Shown piece by piece: positions 17,697 through 27,584 of a stretch of 64,000 nt of DNA (positions within the stretch are counted from its first letter, which is position 1; each line of letters opens with the position of its first letter). The stretch is taken from contig NZ_RQJX01000001.1 of NCBI RefSeq assembly GCF_003850045.1, positions 186,001 to 250,000 of the forward strand, in the 5' to 3' direction. The notes under the pieces were generated by a model. The model had not been told where the DNA came from and ran no database searches. It saw only the letters and a list, made by a program, of their open reading frames with translations. Both the position numbers and the translations under genes were made by a program. This DNA comes from Aeromicrobium camelliae. GTDB taxonomy: Bacteria > Actinomycetota > Actinomycetes > Propionibacteriales > Nocardioidaceae.

Positions 17697-19547
17697 ATGA
17701 GCACGCGAGAACGTCACGCCACCGGCGCCGAGCCGGGGGGTGCGGCGGACGCACCCCAGCAGGGGGCGCCGCCACGCGACGATCGACGGTCCTGGTGGAT
17801 GTTCTCCGCGATCCTGGCGGTCATCGCCGCAGCAGGAACGCACATCACGGTGGCATGGAGTGCGCGTTCGCCCTCGTTCCCGTTCGATGAGATCACGTAC
17901 CTGCAGATGGCACGGCTGATCGCCGGAGATCCTCCGGCCGGTCCCGTCGACAGCGGCGGGTACTACCCGGGGTGGTCGGCCGTCATCGCCCCGGTGTGGT
18001 GGGTGACGCAGGACCCGCTCACGGTGTACCGAGCCTCGATCGCGATCGCCGTCGTGCTGGCGGTGCTGACCATCTGGCCGCTCTCGACCCTGGTGCGTCG
18101 GTGGGGGCTGACCTGGCCTCAGGCCGTGACCGTCGCGGCAGTGGTGATGTGCCTCCCGAGCCGCGCACTGCAGTCGGACTACGTGCTCAGCGAGAGCCTG
18201 CTGATGCTCCTCGTGGTCTGCGCCGTCCTGGCCGGAATGCGGCTCTGGGAACGCCCGAGCGTCGCCCGGGCGCTGCTGCTCTCGACAGTGGTCGCGCTCG
18301 CGTATCTCACGCACGCCCGGGTTCTTCCGTTCGTCCTCGCGGCCGGCATCTGGCTGCTGTTCTTCTTCCGCCGCTCCTGGCTCCCGGCGCTGTGCGGGCT
18401 CGTATCCCTGGCGGGTCTCAGTTGGGGTGTCGGCGAGCTCGCGACGGCGCTGAACGATCGACTGGTCGAAGGCGCGTTCGCCCAGACCGAGGGGTTCACC
18501 CAGAACCTCGAGACGACGACGGCCGGGTTGCTGGCGGTCGCGGGGTCGGGTCAAGTCTGGTACCAGCTCGTCGCGTCGTTCGGCGTCGTCGCCCTCGGTG
18601 CGATCGCGGTCGTCGTGGGGGTGGCGCGCGATCTGCGGCACTGGATGGTCGGACCCGCGGGGTTGGTTCTCGGCGTGGTCCTCGCGATGGTGCTGCTGTC
18701 GATCCTGGCGTGGTCCGGAGAAGCCAACCTGTACCTGAACGAATGGCGTCGTCTCGATGCCTGGCTGTACGGGCGCTACGCCGATCCCTTCACGGCGGTG
18801 GTCGTCGCGATCGGTCTGGCCGTGATCGTACGGGGGGCGTCCTGGAAGGTCCTGGTGAGCAGCGCGGTGGCGGCCGCGGGTGTGCTCGCTGTCGTGCTCG
18901 TCAAGGTCGCGCCCCTCGCACCCACTTGGGGCTTCATCACCCCGGCGCACATCCCCGGCGTGATGCCGTGGTGGTGGTTGCTGCCGGACGAGCCGTTCGC
19001 GCCCGGACTGCTGCCGTCGTTCACCAACGAGAACCGGTTCTGGCTGGTCGCCTCCCTGTCGGTCGTCGTCGGTCTGGGGCTTGCCATGGTCCTGCGGCGC
19101 CGCCCGCTGGCGTTCATGGCGATCTTCGCCGTGGCGGCGGTGACGGCCAGCGTGGTCGCCAACGAGGCCTCCGGCGGCTTCCAGGCCCGCGAGGGCGGAC
19201 AGCCCGGCATGGTCCAGACGCTGCAGGAGGTCGAGCGAGTCGCCGGAACGCCCATCGACGAGGTCGACTTCGACCGCGAGTGCCGCGTCCCGGGGAACCT
19301 GTCGCCCGAAGCGCAGAATCTCCTCGGGTTCTGGCTGAGCCCCCGCGACTTCGAGGTCGTCTGGCCGTCGAAGGAGGACTTCACCGCCGATCTGGTCGTC
19401 TCCTGTCAGGAATGGCCCGAGGCCGAGGCTCTCGGGGCGAGGGCGGTGCGGGGCGGCCGCGATTACGGCAGCCAGCTCTGGGTGCTCCCCGGTGAACTGC
19501 AGGACCGCCTCGATCGCGCCGGACTTCTCACCGCGCCGACCAACTGA
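17697..19547 (+). CDS. Large GT-C-like membrane protein, paralog A
   Basis: A 616-residue protein with about eleven transmembrane helices and an external C-terminal region of about 110 residues. After the first helix comes SFPFDE (D64, E65), the acidic pair expected at a GT-C active site. It is clearly paralogous to the protein at 22793-24622: shared blocks include THARVLP, WYQLVASFG, APTWGF, TPAHIPG and NENRFWLVASL. No characterised family is recognised with certainty; polyprenyl-phosphate-dependent sugar transfer is inferred from topology and from glf next door. Two C-terminal Cys (CRVPGN and VSCQEW) may form a disulfide. Confidence 0.72.
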   Translation: MSTRERHATGAEPGGAADAPQQGAPPRDDRRSWWMFSAILAVIAAAGTHITVAWSARSPSFPFDEITYLQMARLIAGDPPAGPVDSGGYYPGWSAVIAPVWWVTQDPLTVYRASIAIAVVLAVLTIWPLSTLVRRWGLTWPQAVTVAAVVMCLPSRALQSDYVLSESLLMLLVVCAVLAGMRLWERPSVARALLLSTVVALAYLTHARVLPFVLAAGIWLLFFFRRSWLPALCGLVSLAGLSWGVGELATALNDRLVEGAFAQTEGFTQNLETTTAGLLAVAGSGQVWYQLVASFGVVALGAIAVVVGVARDLRHWMVGPAGLVLGVVLAMVLLSILAWSGEANLYLNEWRRLDAWLYGRYADPFTAVVVAIGLAVIVRGASWKVLVSSAVAAAGVLAVVLVKVAPLAPTWGFITPAHIPGVMPWWWLLPDEPFAPGLLPSFTNENRFWLVASLSVVVGLGLAMVLRRRPLAFMAIFAVAAVTASVVANEASGGFQAREGGQPGMVQTLQEVERVAGTPIDEVDFDRECRVPGNLSPEAQNLLGFWLSPRDFEVVWPSKEDFTADLVVSCQEWPEAEALGARAVRGGRDYGSQLWVLPGELQDRLDRAGLLTAPTN

Positions 19548-19578
19548 CGCGGGCCGATTTCGGCTCGCACGCCTACGT

Positions 19579-20793
<1,215 letters not shown>

Positions 20794-20798
20794 CCGCT

Positions 20799-20854
20799 CC
20801 AGTGACAGGAGAAGGGCGCACCCGCGATCGGGTGCGCCCTTCTCCTGTCACTGG
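20799..20854. terminator. Bidirectional terminator hairpin after glf
   Basis: A perfect 26-bp inverted repeat (20799-20824 with 20829-20854) with a 4-nt loop, between glf and the convergent methyltransferase gene. Its position and tight loop suit a two-way transcription terminator. It does not contain the GTGRT(G)YAG core of the three longer-loop hairpins. Confidence 0.9.
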
Positions 20855-20879
20855 ACCTTCATCCGCGTGCTGTCCCGGA

Positions 20880-21599
20880 TCAGCGGACGATGAGTGAGGT
20901 CTGATCCGGATAAGGAAGGGTGGGCGTCAACCCTGGTAGACGCCGCTCCTGCACCTGGGCCGCACGGATCGCGCGACGGTAGCGTGCACGGCGACTGTTG
21001 TCGAAAACGATGAGCCCGTCCGGGGCGAGTCGTTCCAAGGCGATGGTCAGACACGCCTCCCGTGCGCGGCCGTCGATGACGATGAGATCGAACTCCCCTG
21101 GGACGTTCTCGATCGAACGGACGTAGGCGGTGAAGTCGAGGCCGCCGTGGCCTTCCTTGGCGGAGGGCGTGACCACCACGTCCGAGGTGATCGGTTCGAC
21201 GATCTGCATGGCGCTGTTGCCACGGGCATCGAAAGCCGTGCGCATCCCCTCGGCGAATCCACGATGGTGCTCGACGGTGAAGACCTCGTCGGCCCGGCGG
21301 GAGAGCCACAACGTGCTCGCGCCCGAGCCGTACTCGAACACCCGGACGGGCGACCGTCGAGCTGACAGCCACGCTTCGGTGATGTCGATCGCGCGGTATG
21401 TCCACCAGGGCACATCGAGTTCAGCCATCGCCAGCGAGTCGTGAACGCGCGTGAGGCTGAACGCCCAGTGCTTGAGGCGATGGTCACGCGACGGTGGTGT
21501 CTCTCCGAGCACACCGACGGCGGTGAGTGCTCGACCGAGTCGCCGAGCACCGACTGCGTAGCTCGACTTCGCCTGCGTCAGCAGATCAGCACTTCTCAT
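20880..21599 (-). CDS. Class I SAM-dependent methyltransferase-like protein
   Basis: A 239-residue Rossmann-fold protein. VFEYGSGASTLWLSRR is motif I (SAM-binding glycine loop), FTVEHH ends with the acidic residue that binds the ribose, and FDLIVIDGRAREAC is motif IV. Substrate unknown; since it overlaps a UPF0104 gene inside the galactan region, a glycan or lipid intermediate is plausible, which is inference. Its start overlaps the upstream gene by 14 nt, so the operon is tightly coupled; a slightly later start cannot be excluded. Confidence 0.78.
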   Translation of the reverse strand: MRSADLLTQAKSSYAVGARRLGRALTAVGVLGETPPSRDHRLKHWAFSLTRVHDSLAMAELDVPWWTYRAIDITEAWLSARRSPVRVFEYGSGASTLWLSRRADEVFTVEHHRGFAEGMRTAFDARGNSAMQIVEPITSDVVVTPSAKEGHGGLDFTAYVRSIENVPGEFDLIVIDGRAREACLTIALERLAPDGLIVFDNSRRARYRRAIRAAQVQERRLPGLTPTLPYPDQTSLIVR

Positions 21600-22575
21600 C
21601 TGGCGTCTCCTGGGACTCTGCGTTGTCGAGAAAGTGTCTCAGATCACGTGAGCCGACCCGCCGACTGATCCCCGCGAGTCCGACGAGCCCACCGATTCCG
21701 TCCGCGATCATGAGAGCAACGCGCGAAACGAGAGCGATCGCTGCAGCCGGACCGGCGCTGAGGCCGGCGAGCGCGATAAAGACGACTTCCCGTACTCCGG
21801 CACCTGCGGGGACCGGAAACAGTAGGAAACCGAGGATCCACGCCGTCACGGCCGCAAAGGCCACGTCAGGAAAGCGGCCAGGGAACGCCAACGCTTGCGC
21901 GATGCACCAGGCCGCTCCTCCCAGGAGCAACCACGCAGGGATGCCCCAGACGATGAGCGCGATCATCTGACCCCATCGCGCGGGATGGAGATCCAGCTTT
22001 CCTCCCGTGGCCCTGCGACCGAGAGCGAGGATGCGGCCGAACGGCACGGGGTGGACGATGCCGACTCCCAGCGGGACCAGGACGACCGTGACGACATACC
22101 ACCCAGGATCGCCGCCCCCGACGAACACCCACGGGATGAGCGCCGCACACACGAAAGCCGCGCTCAAGCACATCGTTCCGTATGAGACCAACGTGGTCCC
22201 GTACGCCACGGATCGCGGTACCCCAGCGAGGCGGTACGCGAGCTCTCCACGACCGAGGACCGCCCACACTCCGCCGGGAACGTACTTGCCGAGTTCCCCA
22301 GCGAAGTACCAGGAGATCGTGGCGCCCAGCGGCGTCCGGTGACCGAAGACGGCCAAGCACCGCTGCCAGAGCACACCCAGCGAGGCCATCGATGCGCCAC
22401 TCAGCGCGAGGGCTGCCACAAGCCAACGCACATCCGCTCGACGGACCGCGGTCGAGATGTCGGCCCACTCCTGAACGATGGCGCGGATGCACAGCGTCAA
22501 CGCGAGAACGCCGAGGACGATGCCACCGATCCGCACCAGCTTCATCGATCGAGGACGACGATCATCCGCCGTCAT
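21586..22575 (-). CDS. UPF0104-like membrane protein, second copy
   Basis: A 329-residue polytopic protein (about eight helices) of the same family as the product at 14474-15391. The same signatures appear: GKYVPGGVWAV and PAGAGVREVVF. It probably handles a lipid-linked glycan intermediate, but its function is not established. ATG 22575 was chosen because AGGAG lies 9 nt upstream on the minus strand; an internal ATG 15 codons further on is an alternative. It is divergent from GT-C paralog B across 217 bp. Confidence 0.8.
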   Translation of the reverse strand: MTADDRRPRSMKLVRIGGIVLGVLALTLCIRAIVQEWADISTAVRRADVRWLVAALALSGASMASLGVLWQRCLAVFGHRTPLGATISWYFAGELGKYVPGGVWAVLGRGELAYRLAGVPRSVAYGTTLVSYGTMCLSAAFVCAALIPWVFVGGGDPGWYVVTVVLVPLGVGIVHPVPFGRILALGRRATGGKLDLHPARWGQMIALIVWGIPAWLLLGGAAWCIAQALAFPGRFPDVAFAAVTAWILGFLLFPVPAGAGVREVVFIALAGLSAGPAAAIALVSRVALMIADGIGGLVGLAGISRRVGSRDLRHFLDNAESQETPDEKC

Positions 22576-22731
22576 CCCTGTCCACTCCTGACAACCCGTC
22601 GTCTCGGGTAGCGAAGCGCTCGTCTCATTCGGTCGAACCACCAGGCGTGTCGGAAGCGGGGCGGGCGAGCGTCACTCTACGCGACGGCGGCGGCGTGTCG
22701 GACCCTCATGGGGAGCGGAGCATCCGGACCT

Positions 22732-22737
22732 TAGACT
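22732..22737 (+). promoter_or_regulatory. -10 hexamer of GT-C paralog B
   Basis: TAGACT 55 nt upstream of the GTG at 22793. The leader holds GGAGAGGA at 22773-22780, a purine-rich stretch about 12 nt before the start. The arrangement resembles the promoter of paralog A. Confidence 0.5.
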
Positions 22738-22792
22738 GGGCGCGCCCAGGACGACGCGCTGCGACGCGGGGCGGAGAGGAGCGCCGGCTGCC

Positions 22793-24622
22793 GTGCACAC
22801 CGTAGATGACCTTCCTCCGACACACGAGGCAGCCGTCGCGCCCTCGCCTCCTGGTTCAGGCGTCTGGCGGGCCTTGGCCGTCGTCGCGGTCGCAGCGGCC
22901 GCGGCAGCACATGCGTGGGTCGCACGCGGCGCTCGTCATCCCTCGTTCCCGTTCGACGAGATCATGATGTTGCAGATGTCGTGGTCGATCTCCGGCGGGG
23001 AGCCGCCTTATGTCGTCGGGGCCGGCTACTATCCCGGATGGTCGTTCGTCATGGCGCCGCTCTGGTGGATCACGGACGACCCGATGGTGGTGTATCGAGC
23101 CGCGATCTGGCTCGGCGTCGTCGTCTCACTCGTGACGATCCTTCCGCTCGGTCGGGTGATCGAGCGCTTCGGCCTGACGCGACCTCAGGCGGTCGTCGTG
23201 GCATCGATCGTGGTCGCGCTCCCGGCTCGGGCGATCCAATCGGACTACCTCTTGAGCGAGCGGCTGCTCTTCCTGTTCGTCGTACTGTCCGCGTTGGCCG
23301 TCATGAGGGTGACGGAGCGCCCCACCGTGTTCCGCGCCGTCGCCGTGTCTGCTGCGCTGGCGTTCACGCTCTTCACTCATGCCCGCGTCCTGCCGGTGCT
23401 TCTGGCGGCCGCGATCTGGATGGGCCTCTTCGCCGTACGGCATCGGCGCGTTGGCATCGCTGGCCTGGTGAGCCTCGTCGCGTTCGGCGTGGTCACGCAT
23501 TACGGCACCCGGGCGCTCATCGTGACGTTGCTCGGCAAGGAGTTCACCCAGGACGAGCACCTCGGCGAGCTTCTCGCGTCCGTCACATCGTCGTCGGTGT
23601 CTCAAGCGGCCCTCGGTCAAGCGTGGTACCAACTGGTGGCGTCCTTCGGGGCGATCGCGCTCGGCGTGGTGGTCCTCGTGGCGGTCGTGTGGCGAGAACT
23701 TGTGGTTCAGCGTGTGCGAGCCGGTTGGGGCACGTACCTGTTCGGGACGACGACCGCCATCTTCCTCGTCTCGTCGCTTCGATGGGCCGACCCCTGGTGG
23801 CGCGAGGAGAACCCGTGGGTACGACTCGATGTCTGGGTGTACGGCCGCTACATCGATCCGTTCGCTGCGCTCGTCGTCGCTCTCGGCGTCGCGGCGCTCG
23901 TTGCCGGTCTTCGTCTGCGCACCCTCGGCGTGTCCCTCGGCGTGTCCGCAGCGGTGGTCGTGCCCACCGTTCTGTGGGTCGCGCCGCAGGCGCCCACCTG
24001 GGGGTTCGTCACGCCCGCGCATATTCCGGGCATCCTCCCCTGGACATGGTTGTTGCCCGATCACGACTGGGCGCGGGACGTGTGGGTCTGGCCCACTCTG
24101 GTCAACGAGAACAGATTCTGGCTCGTGGCGTCGCTGGCGGTCCTTGTCGCTCTGGCGATCGCGGCCGGAGTCCGACGACATCCGCGCGTCGTCGCGACTG
24201 CGGCGCTCGCCGTGGCGGTGGCTTCGACCGTCGTGGCGAACCGCGCATCGGACGTCTTCCACGACGAGCAAGGGAGATCACCCGAAGGACTGGAGGTGGT
24301 CGACCGACTGCGAGCGTTGGACGAGGACCTCGTCATTGGATTCGACAAGACGTGTCCGGAGCGCCCACGAAGCGCGCGTCCCAGTAGCGAGAACTACCTG
24401 GGCTACTACATGCTGCCGTCTACGGTCCACTTCTTCGCGCCGCCCGACGAGCCGATCGTGGGCGACGTGGTGATCGCCTGTGAAACCTGGGAGCTGGGCG
24501 CGCAGGCCGGAGCCCGTCGCATCGAGGGATTCAGTTATCCGTTCAGTCGGCTCTGGGTGATGCCGGGAGCACTCCAGAACGAACTGGACGAACGAGGCCT
24601 GCTCGACGACGCCGGACAGTGA
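22793..24622 (+). CDS. Large GT-C-like membrane protein, paralog B
   Basis: A 609-residue polytopic protein that aligns with the product at 17697-19547 over almost its full length, with the same acidic pair after helix 1 (SFPFDE, D55-E56), THARVLP, WYQLVASFG, APTWGF, TPAHIPG, NENRFWLVASL and a soluble C-terminal part with two Cys (KTCPER, ACETW). Such pairs often add different linkages or act at different positions of one polymer; this is inference. It ends 18 nt from the convergent GlfT2 gene. Confidence 0.72.
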   Translation: MHTVDDLPPTHEAAVAPSPPGSGVWRALAVVAVAAAAAAHAWVARGARHPSFPFDEIMMLQMSWSISGGEPPYVVGAGYYPGWSFVMAPLWWITDDPMVVYRAAIWLGVVVSLVTILPLGRVIERFGLTRPQAVVVASIVVALPARAIQSDYLLSERLLFLFVVLSALAVMRVTERPTVFRAVAVSAALAFTLFTHARVLPVLLAAAIWMGLFAVRHRRVGIAGLVSLVAFGVVTHYGTRALIVTLLGKEFTQDEHLGELLASVTSSSVSQAALGQAWYQLVASFGAIALGVVVLVAVVWRELVVQRVRAGWGTYLFGTTTAIFLVSSLRWADPWWREENPWVRLDVWVYGRYIDPFAALVVALGVAALVAGLRLRTLGVSLGVSAAVVVPTVLWVAPQAPTWGFVTPAHIPGILPWTWLLPDHDWARDVWVWPTLVNENRFWLVASLAVLVALAIAAGVRRHPRVVATAALAVAVASTVVANRASDVFHDEQGRSPEGLEVVDRLRALDEDLVIGFDKTCPERPRSARPSSENYLGYYMLPSTVHFFAPPDEPIVGDVVIACETWELGAQAGARRIEGFSYPFSRLWVMPGALQNELDERGLLDDAGQ

Positions 24623-24640
24623 TCCTCCACCGCCAAGCCT

Positions 24641-26455
24641 TCATCCGCCGGGATTCAGGGTCTTTCGCCACATCTCGGGGGACGTGATGTCGGCCATGGC
24701 GGCGCGGTACTCCTGCGCGAGGCGATTCCAGTTCTTCTCGACCTCGTGCAGTGCCGCTCGGTTGCGGCGGAACTGCACGCGGAAGAACTCGCGGTCGCGG
24801 CGGTAGATCACCGCGGAGGTGCGCTGCGCGTCGGTCACGACCGCGGACTCGTAGCGCGGCATCCGCCACCAGGTCGCGTCGCGGCGCACGAGCTCGACCT
24901 GCGGCTCGGCGTCCTGCGGCTCCGACGGCATCGACCAGTGACGTGCGAAGTGGCGCGCCGTGAAGGCCGGCAGCATCGGGCGCAACGGGGGAGCGTCGAT
25001 CTCGATGTCGAAGGTCAGACGACCTTCCCGCGAGAAGGGGATGTCCTGAGGAGCGTTGTGCACCTGGTTCTCGACGAAGCGGCCACGTTCGGCCCGCAGC
25101 TCGCCCAGGATCGTGCTGATCTCCTCGTGCAGATGCTCGGGACCGCGCAGCACGTCGCGGTAGGCCCGCTCGCGGATATGGGCGGCGTAGTACTCCATGC
25201 ACAGCAGGTGCTTGACGTCGATGCGGCCGAGGTTGGAGAACAACCGGCCGCCGGACGGATAGTCCGAATGCACGAGCGCGGCGATGAGTCGGTTGCGCGC
25301 GTGGAAATAGGCCTGCCAGTCGCGGGAGTCGTCCTTGTCGACCCAGGAGACGTGCCACAGCGCGCTGCCGGGCAGGGAGACCGTCGGGACGCCGATCGCC
25401 CGGGCGCGGACCGAGTACTCGGCATCGTCCCACTTGATGAAGACCGGCAGCGACAAGCCGATGCGCTTGATCGCCTCGACCGGAATGAGGCACATCCACC
25501 AGCCGGTGTAGTCAGCGTCGTCGCGGCGATGCGTCCAGGGGGTCGCGCGCAGGTTGCGTTCGCGGAAGTTGTGGCGCGAGTGAGCCGGCGGACCGGGACG
25601 CCACATGAAGTACTTGAGGTCGAGGATCTCGGCCCAGGCGTGCAACACCGACGGGTTGAGCAGATCGAACATGTGGCCGCCCACGATCGTCGGTCGCGTG
25701 GTGAACCGGCCGAACTGCACGATGCGGTAGATGGCCTCGGGCTCGATCTCCACGTCGTCGTCGAGCAAGAGGGTGAAGTCGCTCGCGCCCGCGTCGAGCG
25801 TCTCGAGCATCGCGCGCGAGAACCCGCCCGAACCACCGAGGTTGGCCTGATCGATGACCTGCAGCTGCGAGGACAGCTGTGCTGCCGCGTCCGCGAAACC
25901 GGGCTCGTCGGCGACCTTCGCCGTGCCCTGGTCGACGAGGTAGATGGTGTCGAGGACGGAGAGGGCGGTCGGAGCGTCAGCCAGGGCGCGGAGGGTGTCG
26001 ACGCAGTAGTCGGGCTTGTTGAACGTCGTGATACCGATCGACGCCTTGCCCTGCGTGCGAGGGGTCGCCTCCGTCGACCAGGTGGCGCCGACGAGCTCGA
26101 TCGGGGTGCCGGTGTCGGCCGGCAGGAGATCGAACCAGAACCAGCCCCCGTCGTTGTGCCCCTGAAGGGAGAGGTCCACGCGGGTCGTGTGGCGGCCCGA
26201 GAGCGTCTCGGTGTGGGTCACTCGGGACTGCGAGCTCGCGTCGGAGGTGAAGACCTCGAGTGTGCCCTCGCCCTGCGTCTCGACCGTCAAGGTCACCTGC
26301 TGGACGTTCGTCCACTGACTCCAGTAACCCGCCGGGAAGGCGTTGAAGTACGTGGCGTAGGAGACGCGCTTGGGCGCGCCGGTGTGGTCGACGTACAGCG
26401 CCGAGAGGTCACGGTCGTCGGTCGGTCCCGGTACGACGTGGGCCAGCACAGTCAC
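24641..26455 (-). CDS. glfT2: Galactofuranosyltransferase GlfT2
   Basis: A 604-residue GT2 enzyme that polymerises galactofuranose from UDP-Galf; in mycobacteria it makes the alternating 1,5/1,6 galactan. An N-terminal beta-rich domain (1-140) precedes the GT-A domain. Residues seen: DDD at 232-234 (metal/UDP site), the GWWMCLIP block, WDD with D343-D344 (catalytic base region), His368 in LWHVSW, and WQAYFHARNRL. The spacing from WDD to His equals that of M. tuberculosis GlfT2 as I recall it. The C-terminal helical domain is also present. GTG 26455 follows AAGGAAG. Confidence 0.95.
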   Translation of the reverse strand: MTVLAHVVPGPTDDRDLSALYVDHTGAPKRVSYATYFNAFPAGYWSQWTNVQQVTLTVETQGEGTLEVFTSDASSQSRVTHTETLSGRHTTRVDLSLQGHNDGGWFWFDLLPADTGTPIELVGATWSTEATPRTQGKASIGITTFNKPDYCVDTLRALADAPTALSVLDTIYLVDQGTAKVADEPGFADAAAQLSSQLQVIDQANLGGSGGFSRAMLETLDAGASDFTLLLDDDVEIEPEAIYRIVQFGRFTTRPTIVGGHMFDLLNPSVLHAWAEILDLKYFMWRPGPPAHSRHNFRERNLRATPWTHRRDDADYTGWWMCLIPVEAIKRIGLSLPVFIKWDDAEYSVRARAIGVPTVSLPGSALWHVSWVDKDDSRDWQAYFHARNRLIAALVHSDYPSGGRLFSNLGRIDVKHLLCMEYYAAHIRERAYRDVLRGPEHLHEEISTILGELRAERGRFVENQVHNAPQDIPFSREGRLTFDIEIDAPPLRPMLPAFTARHFARHWSMPSEPQDAEPQVELVRRDATWWRMPRYESAVVTDAQRTSAVIYRRDREFFRVQFRRNRAALHEVEKNWNRLAQEYRAAMADITSPEMWRKTLNPGG

Positions 26456-26497
26456 GAGGCATCAACTTCCTTGCAGATCGAGGGCCGCAACGGAGCG

Positions 26498-26503
26498 AGC
26501 GTA
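26498..26503 (-). promoter_or_regulatory. Possible -10 hexamer of glfT2
   Basis: The minus strand reads TACGCT 42 nt before the GTG at 26455, leaving a leader of about 36 nt with a Shine-Dalgarno-like AAGGAAG. glfT2 may also be read through from the upstream GT2 gene. Confidence 0.4.
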
Positions 26504-26538
26504 CTGGGATGACCCAACGCCCCCCGTCGCTGGTTGAG

Positions 26539-27510
26539 TCAATTCTCGCCTGTCCCGGGCGAGGTGCTGAGGGCGGGCATGGGTCGCCACGATCGGTCGC
26601 GCCAGATGGTCCGTCCGTCGCGCCACCCCTTGACCAGCACGCCGACCCCCTTGAGGCTGCGTTCGACGGCGACGAGCCGGAAGACCTCCTTGGCGAAGGT
26701 CAGGGCGGTGCCGAGAGCGAACCCGACCCGGTTCAACTGCCCGTGCTCGGCGAAGTACCGGCCGACGTAGGCGCGATTGCGCATGACGTGGTACTTGGCC
26801 AAGGGACTCGAGTCGTTGAGGTGGCGCAGGCCGAGGTTGATCTGGCGCTGCTCGCGTTTGCGCTTGAGGACGAACGCGTCGACGTACGCCACCTGCGTGT
26901 AGCGCGAGGCGAGCCACGCGTAGACCGCGTCGTCCCAGGAGATGAAGAATCGGGGGTCGGGCAGCCCGATGCGGCGCACGATGTCGGCGCGGATGAGCAT
27001 GCCCTCGAACGTTCCGGAGTTCGTGATCGCGTACCCCTCGGGGTTGAACGCCTTGCTCGTGTAGGGCAGCGGCACGCCGAGGAACTGGTTGAACTTCGCC
27101 TGCCAGAAGAACGGCGAGCCGTCGACGTCGTAACGGCGCCCGTGCAGCACCGCGAAGCGCTCCATCCACGGGGCGAAACGTTCGAGCGCCTCGGGGAGGA
27201 TCTCGACGTCGTCGTCCATGAGCCAGACCCACTCGGCACCGTGATCGAGGGCGACGCGTGTGCCCTCGCTGAAGCCGCCCGCGCCGCCGGTGTTGATGTC
27301 GAGACGGTGGTTGACGAGGACGCCGTCGGCGAAACGGTCGCGGTACGACTCGATGATCGCGGGGGTGTCGTCGGTACTCGCGTTGTCGACGACCACCACC
27401 CGGAACGGCTGCGTCTCCAAGCGAGCCGCGCTGTCGAGCAGCTCGGCGAGGAGGGCCGATCGGTTGAAGGTGACGATGGCGATGGCCAGCCGGTCGGTCG
27501 TCGAGGTCAC
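26539..27510 (-). CDS. GlfT1-like GT2 glycosyltransferase
   Basis: A 323-residue GT-A glycosyltransferase: IAIVTFNRSALLAELL, VVVDNASTD, NTGGAGGFSEGTRVAL, WVWLMDDDVEI (DDD metal site) and FISWDDAVYAWLA. The GGAGGF and WVWLMDDD blocks resemble mycobacterial GlfT1 (Rv3782 type), which adds the first galactofuranose units to the lipid-linked primer. Its position next to glfT2 supports this. No membrane helix is seen, only a basic amphipathic C-terminus. The GTG start lies 6 nt after a -10 hexamer. A rhamnosyltransferase role is the main alternative. Confidence 0.82.
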   Translation of the reverse strand: MTSTTDRLAIAIVTFNRSALLAELLDSAARLETQPFRVVVVDNASTDDTPAIIESYRDRFADGVLVNHRLDINTGGAGGFSEGTRVALDHGAEWVWLMDDDVEILPEALERFAPWMERFAVLHGRRYDVDGSPFFWQAKFNQFLGVPLPYTSKAFNPEGYAITNSGTFEGMLIRADIVRRIGLPDPRFFISWDDAVYAWLASRYTQVAYVDAFVLKRKREQRQINLGLRHLNDSSPLAKYHVMRNRAYVGRYFAEHGQLNRVGFALGTALTFAKEVFRLVAVERSLKGVGVLVKGWRDGRTIWRDRSWRPMPALSTSPGTGEN

Positions 27511-27516
27511 CGCATC

Positions 27517-27522
27517 AGGGTA
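27517..27522 (-). promoter_or_regulatory. -10 hexamer of the GlfT1-like gene, leaderless
   Basis: The minus strand reads TACCCT ending 6 nt before the GTG at 27510, with no ribosome binding site. It faces the leaderless ktrB promoter across 50 bp. Confidence 0.65.
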
Positions 27523-27572
27523 GCGGTGCGGCCGAACGCCGCGTCTGATCGCCGTCTGCGCCCCGCACGCGG

Positions 27573-27578
27573 TACGGT
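27573..27578 (+). promoter_or_regulatory. -10 hexamer of ktrB, leaderless
   Basis: TACGGT ends 6 nt before the GTG at 27585. A second in-frame GTG follows directly, so the true +1 codon is uncertain by one residue. Confidence 0.6.
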
Positions 27579-27584
27579 CGTGCG